Positions 46,621 through 55,659 of a stretch of 64,000 nucleotides of DNA are shown one piece after another. Both the position numbers and the translations under genes were made by a program. Source of the stretch: Nocardioides sp. Root1257. Lineage in GTDB: Bacteria > Actinomycetota > Actinomycetes > Propionibacteriales > Nocardioidaceae. How positions within the stretch are numbered: position 1 is the stretch's first letter; the number at the start of each line of letters is the position of its first letter. The stretch lies in contig NZ_LMDV01000009.1 of NCBI RefSeq assembly GCF_001425175.1, forward strand, positions 461,614 to 525,613. The letters run 5' to 3'. Below the pieces are notes generated by a model. That model saw only the letters and a program-made list of their open reading frames with translations. It did no database searches and was not told the DNA's origin.

Positions 46621-48231
46621 GTGACCGACTCCCCCGAGAAGAAGCCCCGTCCCGAGCGTCCTGCGCGCAAGCCGCTCGACCGCGACCCCCGTCCGCCCCA
46701 CCCCTCGGCCATCGCGCCGGCCCAGGGGCGCCTCCTCGACCCGGCCACCGCGCTCATGGTCGACGGCGTCGTCCCGCGACCGACGGTGTACGTCGGGGCC
46801 CGGCTGCTGGTGTCGAAGGCCGTCGACCTCGAGGCCGCGGTCACCGTGCTGCGCTACGTCGCCGAGCCCCTCGGCTGGAGCGTCGTGCCGGAGGAGGAGG
46901 ACCCGCGCACGGTCAACCTGAAGTTCGGCTACATCCCGCTCAAGCTCGGCGTCGCCTCCAACCGCGCCACGATCGCGCCGGACGCCTGGACGCTGCTGCA
47001 GCAGACCCGGGCGCAGTTCGGGGTCCGGTCGGTGACCGGGGTCAGCCTCGACCACCTGGTCGTGCCGGCCATCGAGGCCAACCCGTTGCACGACGGCCAC
47101 CCGCTGCACGACGGCCACCCCTTGCACGACGGCCACCCGCTGCACGACGGGCACCCGGCCGACGACGCCCGGGGGTCGAAGGCGATCGCGACCTACTTCC
47201 AGCCCGGGTACGGCGGGCGCCAGCCGGTCGCCTTCGTCGGCGCGGCCCCGGCCCGGCGCCACGCCGATGAGATCGAGGGTCGCCGCCCGGTGGTCGCGAT
47301 CCTCGACACGGGGTGCGGCGACCACCCGTGGCTCGACGGCTTCGTGGACACCCAGGTCGCGCTCGACGGGGTCCCCGTGGGCTACTCCGACACGACCTCG
47401 ATCTCGCCCGAGGACGACGGCGACCAGTCGGGTCCGCTGGACGGGTCGATCGACCCGATCTCGGGGCACGGCACGTTCATCGCCGGCCTGATCCGCCAGC
47501 GGTGCCCGGACGCCGACCTGGTGGCGTGGCGGGTGATGCCCTCCGACGGTCCGATCGTCGAGTCCGACCTCGTCGCGACGCTCGCCCAGATCGCGGAGCT
47601 CGCCCGTCGCCACCGCGCCGGCGAGCCCGGGGGCCACCCGATCGACGTGCTCAGCCTCTCGATGGGCTACTACCACGAGACGCCGGAGGACGTGCTCTTC
47701 GACCCGACGATGTACTCCATCCTCGAGGAGATGAGCCGCAACGGCGTCGTCATCGTGGCCTCGGCGGGCAACGACGCGACGAGCCGCCCGTCCTTCCCGG
47801 CGGCCTTCTGCCGCTGGTCCGACGACGGCGGGCCGATCCCGTTCGACCCCTCGATCGCACCCATCGTCTCGGTCGGCGCGCTCAACCCCAACCGCACGGA
47901 CGCGCTCTTCAGCAACGCCGGACCCTGGGTGCGTGCGTACGTCCCCGGTGCGGCCGTCGTGAGCACGATGCCGGCGTTCCGCGGCGGCTACGAGCCGGTC
48001 GCCCGCAGCAGCGCCTTCGGCCGGGTCCGTGAGGCGATCGACCCCGACGACTTCCGCGGCGGGTTCGCCGTGTGGAGCGGTACGTCGTTCAGCGCACCGA
48101 TCATGGCGGGCGACGTCGCCGCGGCGATGGTCGGCACGCTGGAGCCGCTCGCGGCCCCGGTCGACGGACCCACTGCGGTCACCACGGCCTGGAACGCAGT
48201 GTCCGCGTGCACGGGAATCACGTCATCATGA
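46621..48231 (+). CDS. Cytosolic S8 (subtilisin-like) serine protease
   Basis: This 536-residue subtilase has an intact triad: Asp229 in VAILDTGCGD, His283 in GHGTFIAG and Ser489 in WSGTSFSAP, with the oxyanion Asn in ASAGNDAT. There is no signal peptide or membrane segment, so it should act in the cytoplasm. The N-terminal 220 residues are not a standard propeptide and contain four copies of LHDGHP (47086-47157), a possible metal-binding or switch segment. GTG at 46621, six bases after the preceding stop. The CHAT gene starts four bases after its stop. Confidence 0.9.
   Translation: MTDSPEKKPRPERPARKPLDRDPRPPHPSAIAPAQGRLLDPATALMVDGVVPRPTVYVGARLLVSKAVDLEAAVTVLRYVAEPLGWSVVPEEEDPRTVNLKFGYIPLKLGVASNRATIAPDAWTLLQQTRAQFGVRSVTGVSLDHLVVPAIEANPLHDGHPLHDGHPLHDGHPLHDGHPADDARGSKAIATYFQPGYGGRQPVAFVGAAPARRHADEIEGRRPVVAILDTGCGDHPWLDGFVDTQVALDGVPVGYSDTTSISPEDDGDQSGPLDGSIDPISGHGTFIAGLIRQRCPDADLVAWRVMPSDGPIVESDLVATLAQIAELARRHRAGEPGGHPIDVLSLSMGYYHETPEDVLFDPTMYSILEEMSRNGVVIVASAGNDATSRPSFPAAFCRWSDDGGPIPFDPSIAPIVSVGALNPNRTDALFSNAGPWVRAYVPGAAVVSTMPAFRGGYEPVARSSAFGRVREAIDPDDFRGGFAVWSGTSFSAPIMAGDVAAAMVGTLEPLAAPVDGPTAVTTAWNAVSACTGITSS
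47086..47157 (+). repeat. Four tandem 18-bp repeats encoding LHDGHP
   Basis: Four near-identical 18-base units (for example CTGCACGACGGCCACCCG) encode LHDGHP four times in the S8 protease, just before its catalytic domain. Differences between copies are confined to third or silent positions. The unit places eight histidines in 24 residues. Confidence 0.95.
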
Positions 48232-48235
48232 GGCG

Positions 48236-50695
48236 GTGACCTCTCCCCAGGACCTGCACGCGCGGGGGGTGCATGCCGCCTACCGCGGGCGTCACCGTGA
48301 GGCCCGGAGGCTGCTCGAGCGCGCTCGAGCCGAGCTCGGGACCGAGGATCGGCAGCGGACGGACCTCGACGCGCAGATCGCGACGAGCCTGGCGTACGTG
48401 CTGTCCGAGACCGGGGAGCACGATGCGGCGATGGTCCTGTGTCGCGCGGCCCTGGCCGACACGGCGATCGAGGACCGCACCCGCGGCAAGCTGCACTCCC
48501 AGCTCGGGCTCCTGCACATGCTGCGCGGCGAGTCCGCGATCGCGATGACGGAGTTCGACCAGGCGCTGGCGATGCTGGACGAGCCGGGCGTGACCGCGCG
48601 GGTGCACCTCAACCGCGGCAACGTCCACCTGCAACGTCGGCACCTGCCGGCGGCGACGTCCGACTTCCGGCACTCCTTCGCGGCCTACCGCGAGGCCGGT
48701 GACGAGTACGGCGCGGCGAAGGCGCTGCACAACCTGGGCTACACCCGGTTCCTCGCCGGTGACCTGGTGGCGGCGCTGCGCGACCTCGCCAGCGCCTACC
48801 CGACGGTCGCGGCCGAGGGTCCGGTGATGACGGCGATGGTCGAGCAGGACCGCGCGGAGGTGCTGATGGCCGCCGGCCTCCACGACGAGGGTGCGGCTGC
48901 GCTCGCCGCGGCTGCGCACGCCTACGGGCGCCGCCGGCTCTACCAGCGTCGCGGCGAGGCCGAGCTCGCCCTCGCTCGCAGCCTCGTGCTCCGGGACCCT
49001 GGACGGGCCGGTGCCGCGGCTCGCGACGCCGCACGACGCTTCCGGCGTACCGGCGCCGATGCCTGGCAGGTCCGCGCGGACGCCACGCTCCTCAGCGCCC
49101 AGGTGGAGTCGGGCGGGACCGGTCCGGCCCTGGCCCGTCGCGGAGCGGAGCTCGGTGACGAGCTCGCCGCCCAGGGCCTGCGCTGGGAGGCCGTGCTGGC
49201 GCGGATGGACGCCACCCGCGTGCGGATCCGACGCGGACAGCTCGACGATGCGGCCGCCGGGCTGCGCGCGATCGGCTCCGTGCGCACCGCGCCGATCGGC
49301 GTCCGCCTGCTCGACCGCGACCTCCGCGCCGAGCTCTCCGCCGCGTCGGGGCGCCGTGCCGACGCGCTCAAGCACCTGCGCGTGGGGCTGAGCGACCTGC
49401 ACGCCTGGCAGAGCTCGTTCGGCTCGCTCGACCTGCAGACCGGCGTGGCCGGGCACGGCACCCGTCTCGGCGTCCGCGGGCTCGCGCTGGCCGTCGACTC
49501 GCGGCGACCGGAGGTGCTCCTCGAGTGGTCCGAGCGCGCCCGGATGCTCGCGAGCCGGGTGCAGCCGGTGCGCCCGCCCGAGGACGAGCAGATCGCGGGC
49601 GACCTCGCCGAGCTGCGCGAGATGGCCGCCGACCCGACGCGCAGCGACCCGGCCCGCGAGGCGGAGCTGCGCCAGCGGGTGCGCGAGCGCGCCTGGCAGC
49701 ACCGGGGCTCGGGCGAGGTCGCCGACCCGGTCACGCTGGACGAGCTGCGGTCCGCGCTGGACCCGGGCACCGCCCTGGTGGCGTACGTCGTGACCGCGTC
49801 CGCCGTCGTCGCCCTGGTCGTCACGGCTGACGGCACGACGTGGGTCGACCTCGGTCACCGCGAGGAGCTCGACCGACTCATCGGCGGGCTGCTGCCCGAC
49901 CTCGACATGGCGGCCACCGACCTCCCGGACGCGATGGGCGCGTTCGTCCGCACGGAGCTCGCCCAGCGGCTCGACACCCTGGCGTCGCTGCTGGTGGCCC
50001 CGGTCCTCGACGCGGTCGGCGACCGCCGGGTGGTGCTGACGCCCTCCGGCGTGCTGTCCGGGATCCCGTGGACGCTGCTGCACGGGTACGTCGGTCGCCC
50101 GCTGACCGTCGCCCAGTCCGCGACCGCCTGGCTCGCCCGTCGTACGACGCCGCTGCGCACCGCGAGCGCCGGGTTCGTCGCCGGACCGCGGGTGGCGCGC
50201 GCCGAGGACGAGGTCGTCGCCGCCGCGAAGGAGTGGCCGACGGCGCGGGTGCTCCGCGGCGACGAGGCCACGGCCGCCGCCGTCTCCGCGCTCGCCGACG
50301 CCGTCGACGTCCTCCACGTCGCCGCGCACGGCCGGCACAGTGCCGAGAACGCGATGTTCGCCGGTGTGCAGCTCGTCGACGGCCCGTGGTTCGGCTACGA
50401 CATCGACCGGCTCGGCCAGGTGCCGGACGTCGTGCTGCTCTCCGCCTGCGAGGTCGGCCGGTCGACGGTGCGCTCCGGCGAGGAGCTGATCGGGATGACG
50501 ACGGCCTGGCTGCACGCGGGCGCACGCTGTGTCATCGCCTCGCCTGCTGCGATCAACGACCAGGCGGCGTACGGCGTCCTCCTCGCCGTGCACGAGCGGC
50601 TGGCCGCCGGGCTGGACCCGGCCGCGGCGCTGGCCGAGGCCGTCGAGGCGGTCCCGGCCGGGAGCGCCCCGGTCCCGCTGGTCTGCTTCGGCTAG
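48236..50695 (+). CDS. TPR-CHAT domain caspase-like protease
   Basis: This 819-residue protein begins with helical tetratricopeptide-like repeats (about 1-300; for example RGVHAAYRGRHREARRLLERARAELG and GAAKALHNLGYTRFLAGDLVAAL) and continues with an alpha-rich middle part. The C-terminal CHAT domain (about 560-815) belongs to the caspase/separase clan. The catalytic pair is intact: His698 in HVAAHGRHS and Cys738 in LLSACEVGRS. CHAT proteases are known in Craspase and other cell-death or defence systems. The GTG at 48236 is four bases after the subtilase stop. No signal peptide is present. Confidence 0.9.
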   Translation: MTSPQDLHARGVHAAYRGRHREARRLLERARAELGTEDRQRTDLDAQIATSLAYVLSETGEHDAAMVLCRAALADTAIEDRTRGKLHSQLGLLHMLRGESAIAMTEFDQALAMLDEPGVTARVHLNRGNVHLQRRHLPAATSDFRHSFAAYREAGDEYGAAKALHNLGYTRFLAGDLVAALRDLASAYPTVAAEGPVMTAMVEQDRAEVLMAAGLHDEGAAALAAAAHAYGRRRLYQRRGEAELALARSLVLRDPGRAGAAARDAARRFRRTGADAWQVRADATLLSAQVESGGTGPALARRGAELGDELAAQGLRWEAVLARMDATRVRIRRGQLDDAAAGLRAIGSVRTAPIGVRLLDRDLRAELSAASGRRADALKHLRVGLSDLHAWQSSFGSLDLQTGVAGHGTRLGVRGLALAVDSRRPEVLLEWSERARMLASRVQPVRPPEDEQIAGDLAELREMAADPTRSDPAREAELRQRVRERAWQHRGSGEVADPVTLDELRSALDPGTALVAYVVTASAVVALVVTADGTTWVDLGHREELDRLIGGLLPDLDMAATDLPDAMGAFVRTELAQRLDTLASLLVAPVLDAVGDRRVVLTPSGVLSGIPWTLLHGYVGRPLTVAQSATAWLARRTTPLRTASAGFVAGPRVARAEDEVVAAAKEWPTARVLRGDEATAAAVSALADAVDVLHVAAHGRHSAENAMFAGVQLVDGPWFGYDIDRLGQVPDVVLLSACEVGRSTVRSGEELIGMTTAWLHAGARCVIASPAAINDQAAYGVLLAVHERLAAGLDPAAALAEAVEAVPAGSAPVPLVCFG

Positions 50696-50788
50696 TCACC
50701 CGGACTGGCCCGAACGGGTATCTGGTCCCTGGGGTGCTGCTCCTCATCCGTGTCAGGGAGAGACCGCTCGAACTCCGAGGAGCACGGC

Positions 50789-51103
50789 ATGTCCGTCATG
50801 ACTTCACCGACCCGCACCACTCCCGTCCACGTGATCCAGGACCCGCAGCCGGGCCAGCACGTGGTCGTGCCGGCCGGCGCGCGGCTGGCGGTGCGCTTCC
50901 GCCGTCGCGGGCTCGGCCTCAGCCGCTGGCAGGTCGTCGACCGGCCCGGCAACCTCCTGCCGCTGGAGGAGGGGCCGCACGGCTTCCTCTTCCTGGTCTT
51001 CGACGCCGACGCGACCGAGGACCAGCCGCTGCGCCTGATCCGGCGCCGGGTCGACCGCTCGGGACCGGGCGAGGTGCGCGACCTGACCGTCCGGGTCAGC
51101 TGA
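50789..51103 (+). CDS. Small protein with chagasin-like (I42) inhibitor pattern
   Basis: This 104-residue protein has no signal peptide. Its pattern follows the chagasin/I42 beta-sandwich: a first strand pair (GQHVVVPAGARLAVRF), a loop ending in a Trp strand (GLSRWQVVDRPG), a central strand (GFLFLVFDADA) and a final R-rich hairpin (LRLIRRRVDRSGPGEVRDLTVRV) that parallels the L.Y.RPW...FTV block. The GxTTGYxW loop itself is not conserved, so this is a fold-level guess. It lies 93 bases after the CHAT gene, in the same direction, with GAGGAG before its ATG, and could be a cognate protease inhibitor. Its 3' end overlaps the convergent gene by eight bases. Confidence 0.6.
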   Translation: MSVMTSPTRTTPVHVIQDPQPGQHVVVPAGARLAVRFRRRGLGLSRWQVVDRPGNLLPLEEGPHGFLFLVFDADATEDQPLRLIRRRVDRSGPGEVRDLTVRVS

Positions 51104-52352
51104 CCTCGGCCGCGGCCGGACGTGGCCCGGGGGCGTCCGGCCGGCGGGGCCGACGGGCGAAGACCCAGGCCCGCATGGCCACGAAGCGCAGGATCGTCAC
51201 GACCAGGTTCGCCACCGTCAGGACCGCGACCTCCACGCCGCGGCTCGGGGAGCCGCTCGCGTGCAGCAGCCACAGCGAGCCGGACGTCACGCCCAGGCCG
51301 ATCGCGAAGACGATCAGCCCGCGCAGCTGGTGGCCCCAGGCTCCCTCCCGGCCCCGGACCCCGAACGTCAGCCGCCGGTTCACCGCAGTGTTGGCCACGG
51401 CGGTCAGCAGCAGGGCCAGCAGGTTCGCCGTGAACGACGAGACCCGGGTGCTGAGCAGCAGGAAGAGGACCGCGTACGCGATCGTCGACGCGACGCCCAC
51501 CAGCGCGAACATCGCCACCTGCAGCCCGAGCCGGCCGCCGCCCGCGTCGGCCGACGCACGGCCGAGCCGCTCGGCGACGTCGGAGACCGGCAGGCGACCG
51601 GAGACCAGGCCGCGGCCGACCCGGACGATGCCGCGGACGTCGGCCAGCGCCGTACGCACGATGTCGACGGAGCTGTCGGGGTCGTCGACCCAGTCGACGG
51701 GCACCTCGTGGATCCGGAGCCCGGCGCGCTCGGCGAGCACCAGGAGCTCGGTGTCGAAGAACCACGCGTTGTCCTCGACCAGGGGCAGCACCTCGCGCGC
51801 GACGTCGCCGCGGATCGCCTTGAACCCGCACTGGGCGTCGGAGAAGTGCGCGCGGAGGGTGCCGCGCAGGAGCAGGTTGTAGCCGCGCGAGATCAGCTCC
51901 CGCTTGGGTCCGCGCTCGACCCTCGAGCCGCGCCCCAGCCGGGTGCCGATCGCCAGGTCGGAGTGCCCGCTGATCAGTGGCGCCACCAGCGGGAGCAGGG
52001 CGTTGAGGTCGGTGGACAGGTCGACGTCCATGTAGACGAGGACGGCGGAGTCCGAGCCGCTCCACACCCGCTTGAGCGCTCGCCCGCGACCCTTCTCGGC
52101 GAGGTGCACGACGCGCACGTCGTCGTACGCGTGGGCGAGGCGTCGCGCGATGACGGCGGTGCCGTCGGTGCTGGCGTTGTCGGCGATCGTCACCCGGAAG
52201 GTCCACGGCAGGGTCGTGAGGTAGCGGCGGACCCGCAGCACCGAGGCCGCCAGGTCGCGCTCCTCGTTGAAGACCGGGATCACCACGTCGAGCGTCGTGG
52301 TCGCGGTGTCCGCTCCGGCCCCCGGCGCCTCCCACGGCTGCGCGGCCGTCAC
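51096..52352 (-). CDS. GT2 glycosyltransferase fused to GtrA-like membrane domain
   Basis: This 418-residue fusion has a GT2 domain (about 18-250, VVIPVFNEERDLAASV, VYMDVDLSTDLNALLPL, DAQCGFKAI) of the dolichyl-phosphate glucose/mannose synthase type, and a GtrA-like domain with four membrane helices (about 285-400). Such proteins make a polyprenyl-phosphate sugar and flip or present it. The partner is the GT39 enzyme encoded just upstream, to which it is coupled by a GTGA overlap. This resembles the YkcC-YkcB pair of Bacillus. Confidence 0.85.
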   Translation of the reverse strand: MTAAQPWEAPGAGADTATTTLDVVIPVFNEERDLAASVLRVRRYLTTLPWTFRVTIADNASTDGTAVIARRLAHAYDDVRVVHLAEKGRGRALKRVWSGSDSAVLVYMDVDLSTDLNALLPLVAPLISGHSDLAIGTRLGRGSRVERGPKRELISRGYNLLLRGTLRAHFSDAQCGFKAIRGDVAREVLPLVEDNAWFFDTELLVLAERAGLRIHEVPVDWVDDPDSSVDIVRTALADVRGIVRVGRGLVSGRLPVSDVAERLGRASADAGGGRLGLQVAMFALVGVASTIAYAVLFLLLSTRVSSFTANLLALLLTAVANTAVNRRLTFGVRGREGAWGHQLRGLIVFAIGLGVTSGSLWLLHASGSPSRGVEVAVLTVANLVVTILRFVAMRAWVFARRPRRPDAPGPRPAAAEVS

Positions 52353-54376
52353 GACGCCGTCCCCGTGGTGAGGTCGTAGACGGTGACGCCGTCGACCGTG
52401 GTGGCCGTGAAGTTGTCGGCGACCCAGGCGGCGATCTCGCTGCTGCTGTTGCTGCCGCCCATCGACTGGCCGAAGCCGGTGCCGCTGCCGAGGAAGTAGT
52501 GGATCTCCCCGTCCGCGACGTACTGCTGGAACTGCGCCAGCGTCGGGCTCGGGTCCGAGCCGTTGAAGCCGCCGATGGCCATCACCGGCTCCTCGGTCGC
52601 GAGCTGGTAGCCGGAGGCGTTGTTGGAGCCGACCGCCGCCGCGACCCAGGTGTAGTCGGACGCGTTCGCCTCGAGCAGGGCCGTCAGCGCGGCCCCCGGC
52701 TCGCTGCCGTTGAGCAGGCCGCCGGCGCCGCCGCCGGTCTGCCCACCGGTCTGGCCTCCGGTCTGGCCACCGGGGCCGCCCTGCATCTGTCCCTGCGTCT
52801 GGCCCTGCTGCATCTGGGGCGGCGCCTGGCCGCCACCGGGGCGCCCGCCGCCGCCGGGTCCACCACCGGGGCCACCGAACCCGCTGCCCGACACGGTCGG
52901 CCCTGCGGTCGGGATCGAGCCGGTGTGCGCGGTGGCCGCGGTCTGCACGGCGTACGCCGTCGGTCCGGCCAGCGAGGCGATGATCGCGACCGACGCCGCG
53001 ACGACGGCGAGCCGGCGGGGCAGCCAGCGGAGCCCGAAGAGTGCGGCGGTGGCGAGCACGCCGACCGCCAGCACCACCCAGCGCAGCCACGGCACGAAGT
53101 CGGCGCTGCGGCCGAGCAGGAAGAACGCGGTCACCGTGGTGATCGCGACCGCGACGGCCGCGACCGGCCCGGCCTCCCACGAGCGTCGGTGCTGCCAGAG
53201 CAGGTGGGCGCCGATGCCGACGAGCGCGGCGAGGGCCGGCGCGAGGGCGACCGTGTAGTACGCGTGGAAGATCCCGGCCATGAAGCTGAAGGTCAGCCCG
53301 GTCACCAGCAGCCAGCCGCCCCAGAGGATCAGCGCGGCGCGCACCCGGTCGGTGCGCGGCCGTCGTGCGGTGAACCAGAAGCCGGCCACCATCAGCACGA
53401 GTGCAGCCGGGATCAGCCAGGCGACCTGGCCGCCGATCTCACTGGTGAAGAGGCGGCCGATGCCGGTCTCGCCCCACATCGAGCCGCCCGTGCCGCCGGC
53501 GCCGCCGCCGACCGACCCGGTCTCGTCGCCGTTGAGCCGGCCGAGGCCGTTGTAGCCCAGCGTCAGCTCGAGGATCGAGTTGTCCTGCGAGCCGCCGATG
53601 TAGGGGCCGCTCGCGGCCGGCCAGAGCTCGACGATCGCGATCCACCAGCCGGCAGCGGCGATCATCGAGCCGAAGGCGACGAGCAGGTGCCCGATCCGCT
53701 TGAGCACCTTCGGCTGGCCGGCGACCAGGTAGACCAGGGCGAACGCCGGCAGCACCAGGAAGACCTGGAGCATCTTCGTCAGGAAGCCGAGCCCGACCAG
53801 CGCGCCGGCCAGCGCCATCCACCGCACCGGGTGGCGCACACCGTCCTCGACGGCGCGGAGCACGGCGTACGCCGCCGCGACCATGAGCAGCACGAGCATC
53901 GCGTCGGGGTTGTTGAACCGGAACATCAGCACCGCCACCGGCGTCAGCGCGAGGGCCGCGCCGGCCAGCAGGCCGGCCCACGCCGCTCCCGTCGTACGAC
54001 GCACGGTCGCCGTCAGCAACCACACGGCGAGCACGCCCTCGATCGCCTGGGGCACCAGGATCGACCACGAGGACAGGCCGAAGACCTTCACCGACAGCGC
54101 CATCGGCCAGAGCGAGAGCGGCGTCTTGTCGACGGTGATCGAGTTCGACGCGTCGGAGGATCCGAAGAAGAACGCCTTCCACGACTCCGAGCCGGCCTGG
54201 ACGGCCGCCGAGTAGAAGCTGTTCGCCCAGCCGGACGAGCTCAGCCCCCACAGGTAGAGCACGGCGGTGCCGAGCAGCAGCACGGCCAGGGCCGGTCGGT
54301 AGTGGTCGCGGCGCGGGCGCGGCGGCGGTGGGGCCGGCGGGGCGGCGGTGTCGGGCGGCGTGAGTGTGGCGGTCAT
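52349..54376 (-). CDS. GT39-like polyprenyl-phosphate-sugar glycosyltransferase
   Basis: This 675-residue membrane protein has about eleven to twelve helices. The first extracytoplasmic loop contains acidic residues (TVDKTPLSLWP) typical of the ArnT/PMT/YkcB group. A soluble C-terminal domain (about 575-675) follows a Gly/Gln/Pro low-complexity linker of some 50 residues (GGQTGGQTGG repeats). It would transfer sugar from a polyprenyl carrier to a wall or protein acceptor. The start may be ATG at 54376 or GTG at 54385. Confidence 0.85.
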   Translation of the reverse strand: MTATLTPPDTAAPPAPPPPRPRRDHYRPALAVLLLGTAVLYLWGLSSSGWANSFYSAAVQAGSESWKAFFFGSSDASNSITVDKTPLSLWPMALSVKVFGLSSWSILVPQAIEGVLAVWLLTATVRRTTGAAWAGLLAGAALALTPVAVLMFRFNNPDAMLVLLMVAAAYAVLRAVEDGVRHPVRWMALAGALVGLGFLTKMLQVFLVLPAFALVYLVAGQPKVLKRIGHLLVAFGSMIAAAGWWIAIVELWPAASGPYIGGSQDNSILELTLGYNGLGRLNGDETGSVGGGAGGTGGSMWGETGIGRLFTSEIGGQVAWLIPAALVLMVAGFWFTARRPRTDRVRAALILWGGWLLVTGLTFSFMAGIFHAYYTVALAPALAALVGIGAHLLWQHRRSWEAGPVAAVAVAITTVTAFFLLGRSADFVPWLRWVVLAVGVLATAALFGLRWLPRRLAVVAASVAIIASLAGPTAYAVQTAATAHTGSIPTAGPTVSGSGFGGPGGGPGGGGRPGGGQAPPQMQQGQTQGQMQGGPGGQTGGQTGGQTGGGAGGLLNGSEPGAALTALLEANASDYTWVAAAVGSNNASGYQLATEEPVMAIGGFNGSDPSPTLAQFQQYVADGEIHYFLGSGTGFGQSMGGSNSSSEIAAWVADNFTATTVDGVTVYDLTTGTAS

Positions 54377-54450
54377 GGCCTCCACGGTGGAGCGCCGCCT
54401 TGGCCGGACGCCGTGCCTTGTCTGTGAGCCCTCTGTGAGGCCGGGTGGGG

Positions 54451-55251
54451 CTAGAGGCCGCGCTCGCGCAGCCAGTCGGCGTCGGCCGTGTGCTCGCTGG
54501 CACCGCCCGGCGTCTCCAGCACCACCGGCGCACCCGCGTCGCGGACGACGGCGGCGAGCAGGTCGGGGTCGACCTTGCCCGCGCCGAGGTTGGCGTGCCG
54601 GTCGGCACCCGAGTCGAACTCGTCGCGGCTGTCGTTGCAGTGCACCAGGTCGATCCGGCCGGTGATCTTGAGGACGTCGTCGACCACGGTCTCCAGCGAG
54701 TTGCCGCCCGCGTGCGCGTGGCAGGTGTCGAGGCAGAAGCCGACCAGGTCGGCCTGCTCGGTGGGCGCGATCGCGTCCCAGACCCGGCCGATCCGCTCGA
54801 GGTAGCGCGTCATCGCGTTGTCGCCGCCGGCGGTGTTCTCGATCAGCAGCGGCAGCTTGAGGTCGGTCGCCTCGATCGCCTTGCGCCAGTTGTCGAACCC
54901 CTTCTCGGGGTCGTCGTCCTTGTTGACGTGGCCGCCGTGCACGATCAGCCCGCGCGCACCGATCGACGCCGCCGCGTCGACGTGCTGCTGGAGCAGCTTG
55001 CGGCTCGGGATCCGGATCCGGTTGTTGGTCGTGGCGACGTTGACGATGTACGGCGCGTGCACGTAGAGCCCGATCCCCGCAGCCTCGGCGTCGGCCTTGA
55101 GGCCCTCCGCGCCCCCTGCGTACTGGAACTCCGGGCCTTTGTAGTCCTGCGGGTCGCCGAGGAAGAACTGCACGTGCGGGGCGTTGCGGGCCTGCGCCTC
55201 GGCGATCGGGTCGGCCTGGTCGACGTGGGCTCCGATGGCGGTCGCGGTCAT
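54451..55251 (-). CDS. nfo: Deoxyribonuclease IV (endonuclease IV)
   Basis: This 266-residue TIM-barrel AP endonuclease repairs abasic sites and 3' blocked ends. Metal ligands are visible in LYVHAPYIVN, VHGGHV, LIENTAGGDN, FCLDTCHAHAGG, HCNDSRDEFDSGADRHANLG and VLETPGG. ATG at 55251. It is ten bases downstream of the DUF4406 gene and probably co-transcribed with it. Confidence 0.95.
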   Translation of the reverse strand: MTATAIGAHVDQADPIAEAQARNAPHVQFFLGDPQDYKGPEFQYAGGAEGLKADAEAAGIGLYVHAPYIVNVATTNNRIRIPSRKLLQQHVDAAASIGARGLIVHGGHVNKDDDPEKGFDNWRKAIEATDLKLPLLIENTAGGDNAMTRYLERIGRVWDAIAPTEQADLVGFCLDTCHAHAGGNSLETVVDDVLKITGRIDLVHCNDSRDEFDSGADRHANLGAGKVDPDLLAAVVRDAGAPVVLETPGGASEHTADADWLRERGL

Positions 55252-55261
55252 GGCACCCAGC

Positions 55262-55645
55262 CTAGGAGGCGGCGCCGACGGCGCAGCCGGGCACGTCCTC
55301 GAGGCGGTACCAGACCGGCAGCCCGCGCTCCTCGGCGATGCGCACGTCCTGGTCGGCGCCCGTCGACCCGCCCGGCAGGCGGAGCACGCCGTCGCAGTGC
55401 CGGAGCAGCCGCTCGGCGGTCGGGTACATCACCTGCTCGGCGAGCGGGTCGGTGACACCGGTGGCGCCGGCACTGCTGAGCACCGGGAGCGCGACCCACT
55501 CGCCGATCATCGGCAGGTGGCCGGCCCGGAAGAGCGGCCAGGCCGCGGTCTCGAGGGCGGTCAGGTTGGCGGCCATCAGGTCGGGGTCGTCGCCGGTCCC
55601 GGAGCGGTAGGGGCCGGCGATCAGGATCATCAGGGGCGTGGTCAT
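55262..55645 (-). CDS. DUF4406 family protein
   Basis: This 127-residue protein begins MILIAGPYRSGTGDDPDLMAAN and contains GEWVALPVLS, CDGVLRLPGGSTGADQDVRIAEERG. The pattern is that of DUF4406, which shares the nucleoside 2-deoxyribosyltransferase/TIR-like Rossmann fold. The conserved P-Y-R and G-S-x-G-A-D motifs could bind a nucleotide. The role is unknown. It is transcribed divergently from the DeoR regulator through a 69-bp region with three operator-like repeats, so it is a likely target of that regulator. Confidence 0.7.
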   Translation of the reverse strand: MTTPLMILIAGPYRSGTGDDPDLMAANLTALETAAWPLFRAGHLPMIGEWVALPVLSSAGATGVTDPLAEQVMYPTAERLLRHCDGVLRLPGGSTGADQDVRIAEERGLPVWYRLEDVPGCAVGAAS

Positions 55646-55659
55646 GGCTCCGACAATAA

